A stretch of DNA of 64,000 nucleotides from Streptoalloteichus hindustanus (lineage in GTDB: Bacteria > Actinomycetota > Actinomycetes > Mycobacteriales > Pseudonocardiaceae): NCBI RefSeq assembly GCF_900129375.1, contig NZ_FQVN01000004.1, positions 616,041 through 680,040 of the forward strand, written 5' to 3'. The translations under genes and the position numbers were made by a program. Under the pieces are notes generated by a model. It was not told where the DNA came from, made no database searches, and worked only from the letters and a program-made list of their open reading frames with translations. Below, one piece after another: positions 57,761 to 64,000 of the stretch. Position 1 is the first letter of the stretch. Each line of letters starts with the position of its first letter.

Positions 57761-58366
57761 TCAGCCGGCCGTGACCAGGTGGTCCGCGCGGAAGTGGCTC
57801 GTGTCGCCGGTTGCGGCCGGTTTCCCGGGCCGTCCCACCGCGAGCACGACGGCAGCCAGCACCGGCTCCCCCCGAACGTCGCGGAGGGCGCGCTCGGCGA
57901 GGTTGCGTGGAGTGAACAGGCCGGCCCAGGCCGCGGACAGCGCCCACTCCAGCTCGGTTTCGTCCGACACCACCACCAGGGCGCCCACCGCGCTGGTGTC
58001 CCCATCCGTCGTCGAGGCCAGGACGAGCGCCGACCCGCGCCAGTCCATCTCCCGATAGGCCTGTCGCGCCGCCGCTTCGACGGCGGGAGCGACGCCTGCC
58101 GCGTGGACCAGCTCGCGCAACTGCCGGCAGTGCAGGGCGAGCTGCTCGGAGTGGTCGACGAGCGTGAGCGCGTCGTGCACGGTGCGCCGCAACTCGTCAC
58201 GCACTCCGGCATCACTCATCGACCGCAGGTACGCCTCTCCCGACACGACGAAACCGGTCGGTAATCGCGCCCCGGCCGAGGCCAGGTGCGCCAACCACAC
58301 CGCGGTGCTCCCGATGTTGCCCTCTTCGGTCGGACAGAGCTGGTCGAACCGCCGGACGAAGCTCAT
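57761..58366 (-). CDS. stand-alone PEP-synthase/PPDK N-terminal domain protein
   Basis: 201 residues resembling only the start of phosphoenolpyruvate synthase (FDQLCPTEEGNIGSTAVWLA, then ARLPTGFVVSGEAYLR; later ALVLASTTDGDTSAVGA resembles the nucleotide-binding part). The catalytic His domain and PEP domain of the 800-900 residue enzymes are missing and the protein ends at HLVTAG. GGGAG precedes the ATG. With its own DosR-type promoter it is probably expressed; it could bind nucleotide or act as a decoy, but no function is assigned. Confidence 0.75.
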   Translation of the reverse strand: MSFVRRFDQLCPTEEGNIGSTAVWLAHLASAGARLPTGFVVSGEAYLRSMSDAGVRDELRRTVHDALTLVDHSEQLALHCRQLRELVHAAGVAPAVEAAARQAYREMDWRGSALVLASTTDGDTSAVGALVVVSDETELEWALSAAWAGLFTPRNLAERALRDVRGEPVLAAVVLAVGRPGKPAATGDTSHFRADHLVTAG

Positions 58367-58474
58367 CTCGCACTCCCTTGCGACATCGCCGCGCACGCGG
58401 CGCTGGACGGTGGAACAGATCCGGGCTGTGGCCCAGCGCGGGCGCCCGGGACGCGGTCGACGGGCAGGCCCGCG

Positions 58475-58517
58475 ACGCCGGCCCCGTGAGCTGCGCCCGC
58501 GCTGGGCCGAAAGCCCT
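58475..58517 (-). promoter_or_regulatory. predicted DosR-type promoter for the PEP-domain gene
   Basis: Box AGGGCTTTCGGCCC (58504-58517), 23 nt, then CGGCGT (58475-58480), a weak -10 sharing GCGT with TAGCGT. The box touches the stop codon of the upstream stress-protein gene. Confidence 0.5.
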
Positions 58518-59419
58518 CAGTTCTGGCCGACCGGAGTGGCCGGGACCATCGCCGTGGCGGGCCGCACGACGGCCACCGGGCACGCGGCCGAGCGCAGCAG
58601 CGCCCGACTCACCGAGCCGAGCACCAGCGCGCCCAGCCGGCGCCGCCCGTGGGTGCCCACGACCAGCAGCGCGGACGTCTCGGCGCGACGCCGCAGCTCG
58701 GTGAGGGCGTCCGCCGCGACGATCGACACCCACATCGACACCTGGGGCCACCGGAGGGACACGTCGACGGCGACCTGGTTGAGGTGGTGCTGGGCCGCCC
58801 GCTGGCCGTCCCAGTCCCCGCCCGCGTCCCGACGCGGCCAGCAGTGCACCACGTGCAACGGGGCCTGCCGACGCTCCGCCTCGGCGAAGGCGAACTCCAG
58901 CACCGCCGGGGCCGCGGCGTCGTCGTCGATCCCCACCGTCACCGGGCCGCCCGGCCGGACCGGGGTGTCACCCAGGGGCACCGCCACGACCGGGCAGGTC
59001 GCGGCGACGCTCATCTCCGTGGCCAGACAACCGAGGACCGTCTCCGCGAACGCGCTGTGCGGACTGCTGCCGAGAACCAACAACGCCGCGTGCCGGGACG
59101 CCGTCCCCAACACGAGGTCGGGGCGGCCGGTGGCCAGAACGGTGTTCACGGCCAGGTCCGGGTGGGCCGCGCGGGCCTGAGCGGCCGCCGCGTCGAGCGC
59201 GGCCCGCCCGGCCGCGCGCACCGACAGGTCGTTGGCGGGCGGAACATAACCGCCCAGGGTCAACGGGATCTCGTAGGGCATGGGCACGTAGGCGTGCAGC
59301 AGGCACAAGCGAACCTGCCGGCGCGCCGCCTCCGCGGCGGCCCACGCCACCACCTTCGCGTCGTCGTCCCCGACACCGGAGATTCCCGCGACCACCGCGC
59401 CGTCGTACTGCTCGTTCAT
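58517..59419 (-). CDS. tandem universal stress protein
   Basis: 300 residues. First domain (AVVAGISGVGDDDAKVVAWA, YVPMPYEIPLTLGGYVPP, loop GSSPHSAFAETVLGCLATEM) and second (PVTVGIDDDAAAPAVLEFAF, loop GTHGRRRLGALVLGSVSRAL). Closely parallels the USP half of the 17.5-kb fusion, so that fusion probably arose by joining such a gene to a CBS-BON gene. GGAGG before the ATG; upstream codons are not conserved in style. Confidence 0.92.
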   Translation of the reverse strand: MNEQYDGAVVAGISGVGDDDAKVVAWAAAEAARRQVRLCLLHAYVPMPYEIPLTLGGYVPPANDLSVRAAGRAALDAAAAQARAAHPDLAVNTVLATGRPDLVLGTASRHAALLVLGSSPHSAFAETVLGCLATEMSVAATCPVVAVPLGDTPVRPGGPVTVGIDDDAAAPAVLEFAFAEAERRQAPLHVVHCWPRRDAGGDWDGQRAAQHHLNQVAVDVSLRWPQVSMWVSIVAADALTELRRRAETSALLVVGTHGRRRLGALVLGSVSRALLRSAACPVAVVRPATAMVPATPVGQN

Positions 59420-59529
59420 GGCGTCCTCCAGGGAATTGGCGCTTCTTGAGTCCGAAATGGACGGTGGCGTGCCCCGGATGGATGGGCGGGCCGACAACGT
59501 GTCATCAGACCACTACGTCACTAACCAGC

Positions 59530-59595
59530 ACGGTAGGCGCGTCCCCACCGGACAAACGCCGGCGAAAGTCAGCAACCCCCAGGGACGAAGGACCC
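59530..59595 (-). promoter_or_regulatory. predicted tandem DosR-type promoter for the 59-kb stress protein
   Basis: Distal perfect box GGGTCCTTCGTCCC (59582-59595), proximal box CTGACTTTCGCCGG (59559-59572), 23 nt, then a consensus -10 TACCGT (59530-59535). Box centres are 23 bp apart. The predicted leader is about 100 nt. The remaining 200 nt up to the LysR gene show nothing convincing. Confidence 0.65.
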
Positions 59596-59796
59596 CGCGT
59601 CCCAGCCGCCGCGAGGGCGCGCCGCCGGACGCCGTTTCCGCAGGTTGACGGGACTGGCGGAGCGCAGGGCGCCGGGAATCTGGGGCGGTGTGCTGAGCTG
59701 GGAACGCTACGCGGACGACACAGCGGGCGAGGCGCTGGGCACGGGTCTCCATCAGCTCGGCGGCCCTGGGAGAACGACGTGTCGAGCGGCGAGTGT

Positions 59797-60714
59797 TCAG
59801 TCAGGTGATGACGTCGGGGTGTCCGTGCGGCCCAGTTCGGCGAGCACCGCCTGGATCGCGGGGCTGGCGTCGGCGCTGCGCCGCCACGCCGCGTGGATCT
59901 CGCGTTTCGGCGGTCGCCCCAGCGGTCGGGAGACGAGCCCCTCCCCCAGGGGCGGGCGGGCGAGGCGGGGAACCAGGGCGATGACCTGGTTCGCGCGCAC
60001 CAGTGACAACTGGGTGGAGAAGTCGTCGACCAGGTGGCGCACGTCGGGGTCGTCGGGCACGTCGGCGACCAGCCGCCGGAACCACTGGTGGCACACCGTG
60101 CCGGGCGGGCTGGTCACCCACGTCTGGCCGGCGAGGTCGGCGCTGGTCAACGGCCGGTCGAGCCGCGCGAGCGGATGGGTTCGCCGCATCACGACGTCGC
60201 CGATGTCGGTGTGGACGTGGTGCTGGGCCAGGGGCACGGGCAGCGGGGCCGGCAGCCCGTCGGCGTCGTGGACGAGCGCGAGATCGGCCGCGCCGCTGTG
60301 GATGCTGTGCAGGGCCTGCTCGGGGTCCTGCTCCGTGATGTGCAGCCGCAGGTCAGGACAGCGCGCCGACAGTCGCGGGATCATCGGCGCGAGCAGCCCG
60401 CGAATCCCTGTCGAGAAGGCGACCACGCGGAGCGTGCCGCGCGGAGCGCCCTCCGCGACCGACCGGGCCGCCTCGGCGCAGCGCTCCAGCGCCTGGAACA
60501 CCTCGGGCGCCGCGTCCACGATGGCCTGCCCGGCCGGGGTGAGCACCACCCCGCGCCCCGCCGGCGCGAGCACGGGCACCCCGATCTGGCGCTCCAACCG
60601 TTTGATCTGCTGCGACACCGCCGAGGGCGTGAACCCGAGCTCCTCGGCCGCCCGCGCCAACGTCCCCAGCGCGGCCACCGACCGCAACGCCCGCAGAGCC
60701 CCGATCTCGACCAT
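59797..60714 (-). CDS. LysR-family transcriptional regulator
   Basis: 305 residues. N-terminal winged HTH (ALRSVAALGTLARAAEELGF, then TPSAVSQQIKRLERQIGVPV) and a substrate-binding domain (GTLRVVAFSTGIRGLLAPMI to LVRANQVIALVPRL). It diverges from a DapA-family gene with 73 nt between the starts, the classical LysR arrangement, so that gene is the probable target. Effector unknown. Confidence 0.93.
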   Translation of the reverse strand: MVEIGALRALRSVAALGTLARAAEELGFTPSAVSQQIKRLERQIGVPVLAPAGRGVVLTPAGQAIVDAAPEVFQALERCAEAARSVAEGAPRGTLRVVAFSTGIRGLLAPMIPRLSARCPDLRLHITEQDPEQALHSIHSGAADLALVHDADGLPAPLPVPLAQHHVHTDIGDVVMRRTHPLARLDRPLTSADLAGQTWVTSPPGTVCHQWFRRLVADVPDDPDVRHLVDDFSTQLSLVRANQVIALVPRLARPPLGEGLVSRPLGRPPKREIHAAWRRSADASPAIQAVLAELGRTDTPTSSPD

Positions 60715-60725
60715 GAAGCCAGACT

Positions 60726-60748
60726 ATGCAATACCGGTGAAAAAGCAT
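60726..60748. promoter_or_regulatory. candidate LysR operator ATGC-N15-GCAT
   Basis: An interrupted dyad in an AT-richer stretch of the 73-nt divergent intergenic region (ATGC 60726-60729, GCAT 60745-60748). LysR sites usually contain a T-N11-A core in such a place. Position-based call. Confidence 0.4.
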
Positions 60749-60787
60749 CGCTGGACCACACCGGTCGGCACCGGACACGATCACTTC

Positions 60788-61696
60788 ATGACCGATCCGC
60801 AGCACCCGGCCGAGCTCCTCTTCGGCTCCAACCTGGTCGCCATGGTGACCCCCCTGCAGCCCGACGGCGCGATCAGCGAGCCCGGGCTCGTCAGCCTCGT
60901 CGACCACCTGCTGGCCAGGGGGTGCGACGGCATCGTCGTCGGGGGCACCACCGGCGAGGCGCCCACCCTGACCGACGCCGAGCTGACCCGCCTGGTCCGC
61001 GCGGTGGCAACCCAGGTACAGGGCCGAGCCCGGGTGATCGCCGGTGTCGGCACCTACGACACCGCCGCCAGCATCCGCCGCGCCCGCCAGGTCGAGGCCG
61101 CGGGAGCGGACGCCCTGCTGCTGGTCTGCCCCTACTACTCCAAGCCGACCCAGGCCGGAGTGGTGGCGCACTGCCTGGCGGTGGCCGACGCCACCGAGCT
61201 GCCCGTGATGCTCTACGACATCCCCGCACGCGCGGGCATCGCCATGGAAGCGCCGACCCTGGTCGAACTCGCCGACCACCCGCGCATCCGGGCGGTCAAG
61301 GACGCCAAGGGCGACCTGTTCGAAGCGATGTCGGTCATGGCCAGCACGTCCCTGGCCTACTACTGCGGCATCGACGAGCTCAACCTGCCCTACCTCGCCT
61401 CCGGCGCCACCGGCGTGGTCAGCGCCGTGGGCAACATCGTCGCCGACCGCAACGCCGCGCTGATCCACGCGGTCCGCGACGGCGATCTCGACACGGCGCG
61501 GTCGATCCACGTCTCACTGATCCCCCTGGTGGAAGCCGTCATGCGAACCTCCCCCGCGGCCGTCATGGCCAAGGCCGCCCTGGCCGAACTCGGGATCATC
61601 CCCCACGCGACGGTGCGCCTCCCGCTCCTCGAAGCGCCGCACCACCACCGTCAGCAGCTCACCAACGCCCTGACCACCCTCACCGTGCCAGCCTGA
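60788..61696 (+). CDS. dapA: DapA-family aldolase/lyase (4-hydroxy-tetrahydrodipicolinate synthase-like)
   Basis: 302 residues, TIM barrel with GGTTGEAPTL (53-57 GTTGE), Y143 in MLYDIPARAG and Schiff-base K171 in RAVKDAKGD, all matching dihydrodipicolinate synthase. Control by a divergent LysR regulator makes either a second lysine-pathway copy or a catabolic N-acetylneuraminate-lyase-type enzyme possible. No strong ribosome site; the start is chosen from the family N-terminus (LLFGSNLVAMVTPL). Confidence 0.88.
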   Translation: MTDPQHPAELLFGSNLVAMVTPLQPDGAISEPGLVSLVDHLLARGCDGIVVGGTTGEAPTLTDAELTRLVRAVATQVQGRARVIAGVGTYDTAASIRRARQVEAAGADALLLVCPYYSKPTQAGVVAHCLAVADATELPVMLYDIPARAGIAMEAPTLVELADHPRIRAVKDAKGDLFEAMSVMASTSLAYYCGIDELNLPYLASGATGVVSAVGNIVADRNAALIHAVRDGDLDTARSIHVSLIPLVEAVMRTSPAAVMAKAALAELGIIPHATVRLPLLEAPHHHRQQLTNALTTLTVPA

Positions 61697-61844
61697 CGCC
61701 CCTCACGCCGCGTATGTGCGCGAGACCGGTTCGCCATTCACGCGAGCAGAATCTGTGGACAATGCACACGATCGGTCGTTAGACATGTGATTCGCACTTG
61801 GTGCGCCCATATGTTTCTGCGGACGCACCAGGCAGGACCTCCTG

Positions 61845-62156
61845 TCACAGGTCGGGCGGGTCGAAGTCCGGATCGCTCTCAGTGGGTGAGGTCGGCGCGT
61901 ACTGCCGCAGGCGTCCATCACGGAACATCCACAGCCGGAAGAACATCTGCTCCTGGTCCATCAGGAAGACCTGAACGGCGCGGGGGCAGCGCCACGGAAT
62001 CCGGCCGACCTGATCGAGCACCGGGTCCAGATCGGCGTGGTTGAGCGCACCCGCCCGGACTTCGCACTCCGGGTGCTTCCACCCACCCCAGGGCGGGTCC
62101 TCCCCTCGGTGGTGTCTCGCAGATACCCACACCCCCGCGAATATCACCACGACCAC
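61845..62156 (-). CDS. hypothetical protein, about 103 aa
   Basis: Not recognised. A short hydrophobic N-terminus (VVVIFAGVWVS) is followed by a soluble part rich in Trp, Asp and Pro (CPRAVQVFLMDQEQMFFRLW) and a Pro/Asp tail. GC bias at third positions is weaker than in the island. Start uncertain: GTG 62156 or 62150, neither with a good ribosome site. Third gene of a leftward group. Confidence 0.5.
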   Translation of the reverse strand: MVVVIFAGVWVSARHHRGEDPPWGGWKHPECEVRAGALNHADLDPVLDQVGRIPWRCPRAVQVFLMDQEQMFFRLWMFRDGRLRQYAPTSPTESDPDFDPPDL

Positions 62157-62192
62157 AGCCGAGGACGCCCCTGCGAGGAAGTGCTGCGCGGG

Positions 62193-62753
62193 TTACGGCA
62201 GGCGGGTCAACGTGAAGGTCAGCATGTCGTGGCCGGGACGGGTGACGGTGACGTCGGTGAAGCAGCCGCGCTCGACGTCGAGCACCATGGCCAGCAGGCG
62301 CCCGTCCGGGACCGAGAACCCGTTGTAGGGGGAGCGCTCGTTGCCCAGGGGCCGCGCGGTGATTCGCACCGGTGTGTCACCAGAGATGCTGGACACCGTC
62401 ACACGGGCGAGCAGATCGACCGGGCGCACCATCTCCACCAGCCAGGCGTCGACCACGCCCGGCCAGGAGTAGAAGTACAGCGGATCGTCCGGGGAGGCGC
62501 TCGGGGTTGGTAGCGGCGTTCGGGTCGTGCGGCCGTGCTCGGAGTGCACCAGTTCCTCGCCGTCGCAGGACTGGAGCAGTTCGTCCCCACCTCCGCGTGC
62601 CGTGTAGGACCAGCGCAGCAGGTCGTCGGCTTCCAGCACGTGCTCGGACCGCTCCCGCACGGAGCCGTCCTCCCCCACCACATCGCACCTCGCGGTCGCG
62701 CTGACCGAGCTGCGGGTCACTCGCGCCAACCATGATGCGATCTCCAGCGACAT
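62193..62753 (-). CDS. hypothetical protein, 186 aa
   Basis: Not recognised. Soluble, acidic, predicted beta-rich: MSLEIASWLARVTRSSVSAT, DDPLYFYSWPGVVDAWLVEM and RLLAMVLDVERGCFTDVTVT. ATG lies 7 nt after the stop of the upstream gene, so they form a unit. The composition suggests an immunity-like or structural protein, but there is no motif to support this. Confidence 0.6.
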   Translation of the reverse strand: MSLEIASWLARVTRSSVSATARCDVVGEDGSVRERSEHVLEADDLLRWSYTARGGGDELLQSCDGEELVHSEHGRTTRTPLPTPSASPDDPLYFYSWPGVVDAWLVEMVRPVDLLARVTVSSISGDTPVRITARPLGNERSPYNGFSVPDGRLLAMVLDVERGCFTDVTVTRPGHDMLTFTLTRLP

Positions 62754-62760
62754 CAGGTCC

Positions 62761-63228
62761 TCACCCCCTGTCGATCCGAACGGCCCAGGACCTCACGGAC
62801 CGCCCGTCGAGGATGCCGCCGCCGAACCCCTCGGTGCGCCACCGGTGCCACGTGCCGTACCCGCAGCCCACGTCCACCGTGACCCGCACTCTCCGGGCGG
62901 TCTTGGGGCCCTCGGTCCTGGTCTTCTGGTGTTCCCCTCCGTACCAGCGCGAACGGTAGCTCTTGTCGGTAATCGTGTTGTTCACGATCGTGGTGCCGTT
63001 GCGGAAGGACTCAACGCGCGTGTGAATCTGGTTGTTCGTGGTGTACGAAGCGTGCGGCAAGGTCGACCCGAACCCACCACTACTTGGCCGCGCCCCAGCA
63101 GGACTTACCGGGCTGATCAACCGGTCCTGCCGATGATCCTCCTTCTGGATTCGACCAGAAGGCGGACCCCTTTCGGCTGGCAGCCGCCAAGTACACCCTC
63201 CAGCGGGCGGAGTCGCTGACACGTACAC
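62761..63228 (-). CDS. hypothetical protein, start uncertain (possibly frameshifted)
   Basis: The C-terminal 100 residues look real (ASYTTNNQIHTRVESFRNGT, TITDKSYRSRWYGGEHQKTR, VDVGCGYGTWHRWRTEGFGG): Asn/Thr/Arg rich, unlike the GC-driven shadows. The N-terminal part is less convincing, while an overlapping frame ending at 63080 (SAFWSNPEGGSSAGP to KSCWGAAK) looks protein-like too. A frameshift near 63080 would join them. No homology recognised. Confidence 0.4.
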   Translation of the reverse strand: MYVSATPPAGGCTWRLPAERGPPSGRIQKEDHRQDRLISPVSPAGARPSSGGFGSTLPHASYTTNNQIHTRVESFRNGTTIVNNTITDKSYRSRWYGGEHQKTRTEGPKTARRVRVTVDVGCGYGTWHRWRTEGFGGGILDGRSVRSWAVRIDRG

Positions 63229-63327
63229 GTGCCAGCGACAGCGGTGGGTCGTTCACCGAAATCCCGCGAGATGTTGTTCCTCTGTGTGATTGTGTGACGA
63301 CCCGTTGGTTACCTCGCAGGAGAGCCG

Positions 63328-63930
63328 ATGCCCCTACGTCGCCCAACCCCCGAACAGGATGCTGCGGTGGAGGCGTTCCGCCGCGGCGACGATCTCGTCC
63401 TGCAAGCGGGCGCGGGGACCGGGAAGACCACAACACTGACGATGCTGGCCGCGGCGTCCCGCCGACGGGGCCGGTATCTGGCGTTCAACAAGTCGATCGC
63501 CCAGGAAGCACAGCGCAGGTTCCCGGGCAACGTCGTCTGCTCGACCGCACACAGCCTGGCGTTCCAAGCCGTCGGCCACCGCTTCCAGGACCGGATGGAC
63601 CGTCCGCGCATGGCCACCGCGAAGCTGGCGCAGCTGCTGAAAATCGACATGCGCGTGACGATCGGCGCCCGCAAGCTGCATCCCCCCACGCTGTGCTCGA
63701 TCGCCCGGGACACGGTGCAGCAGTACTGCTACTCCGCCGACGACGTCCTCACCCACCAGCACGTGCCCTGGCCCAAGGGCATCAGCGAGGAACACGAGCA
63801 CGACCAGCTCGCCCAGATCGTGCTCCCCATGGCCGAGCGCATGTGGACTGACCTCCAGGACCCGGACCGGGGGAAAGTCCCGTTCAAGCACGACCACTAC
63901 CTGAAGATCTGGTTCACGCTCTACCCCTGA
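63328..63930 (+). pseudogene. truncated UvrD/Rep-type helicase (N-terminal part only)
   Basis: 200 residues: PTPEQDAAVEAFRRGDDLVL, Walker A AGAGTGKTTT (27-36), FNKSIAQEAQRRF and TAHSLAFQAVGHRF as in UvrD-like ATPases. It ends at LKIWFTLYP, just before the expected Walker B (LLVDEAQD-type) region, so motifs II-VI are absent. AGGAGA precedes the ATG. The stop is followed by repeated CAGGCCGT, suggesting a rearrangement point. Either a pseudogene or a deliberate short ATPase; the first is more likely. Confidence 0.7.
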
Positions 63931-64000
63931 CCAGGCCGTTTGCATCTTGTTGATCTCCTCAGGCCGTCGTCAGGCCGTCTGACGCCCATCACGCCGCCGA
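63931..64000. repeat. three short CAGGCCGT direct repeats after the helicase fragment
   Basis: CAGGCCGT occurs at about 63933, 63960 and 63970, the last two spaced 10 nt. No gene is seen in these 70 nt. The repeats mark the place where the helicase reading frame is broken. Confidence 0.5.

Overview
The window is very GC-rich actinomycete DNA. Codon third positions are nearly all G/C, genes overlap by 1-4 nt (ATGA, GTGA, TGATG), and GTG starts and GGAGG-type ribosome sites are common. Gene content and a recurrent GTCCAC(A/T)GTGGAC palindrome suggest the Pseudonocardiales (Saccharothrix/Actinosynnema/Lentzea-like). That assignment is an inference, not a match.

Left part (1-15 kb). An ABC-transporter ATPase (cut by the window edge) diverges from a NarL-type response regulator. 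A small unknown gene and a secreted subtilisin-type protease follow. Positions 3.5-11.6 kb hold one leftward operon, pcaI-pcaJ-pcaF-pcaH-pcaG-pcaB-pcaL-pobA, which takes 4-hydroxybenzoate through protocatechuate and beta-ketoadipate to acetyl-CoA and succinyl-CoA. Next to it is a GNAT/acyl-CoA-synthetase fusion (protein acetyltransferase type).

Central part (15-59.4 kb) is the most interesting. It is a large hypoxia/dormancy island resembling the DosR (DevR) regulon of Mycobacterium tuberculosis. It encodes a DosS-like GAF-GAF sensor kinase and a DosR-like response regulator (53.8-56.1 kb), seven universal-stress-protein genes (two fused to CBS/BON domains), CBS-BON proteins, Acg-type nitroreductases, a CtpF-like and a second P-type ATPase, an arginine deiminase operon with its permease, hypFCDE, and a group 3b-like [NiFe] hydrogenase with its protease. 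It also encodes a TreT-like trehalose synthase, a GalT-like enzyme, phosphoketolase and a stand-alone PEP-synthase N-terminal domain. I find a repeated 14-bp palindrome (GGGNC-N4-GNCCC, close to the mycobacterial DosR core) in front of many of these genes. In most cases it lies exactly 23 nt upstream of a TANNNT-like -10 element, so the island reads as one regulon.

Physiologically the set fits oxygen-limited survival. Arginine deiminase plus carbamate kinase and phosphoketolase give ATP or acetyl phosphate without respiration. The hydrogenase would handle reductant. Carbamoyl phosphate from ArcB is also the HypF substrate, which may explain why arc and hyp are adjacent. Decay is visible: a frameshifted CBS-BON gene, a gutted nitroreductase, a catalytically incomplete P-type ATPase-like protein and a broken IS5-like transposase.

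Right end (59.8-64 kb). A LysR regulator diverges from a DapA-family lyase. Beyond 61.7 kb the DNA is less GC-rich and holds short unrecognised genes and a truncated UvrD-like helicase, probably a younger or foreign segment.
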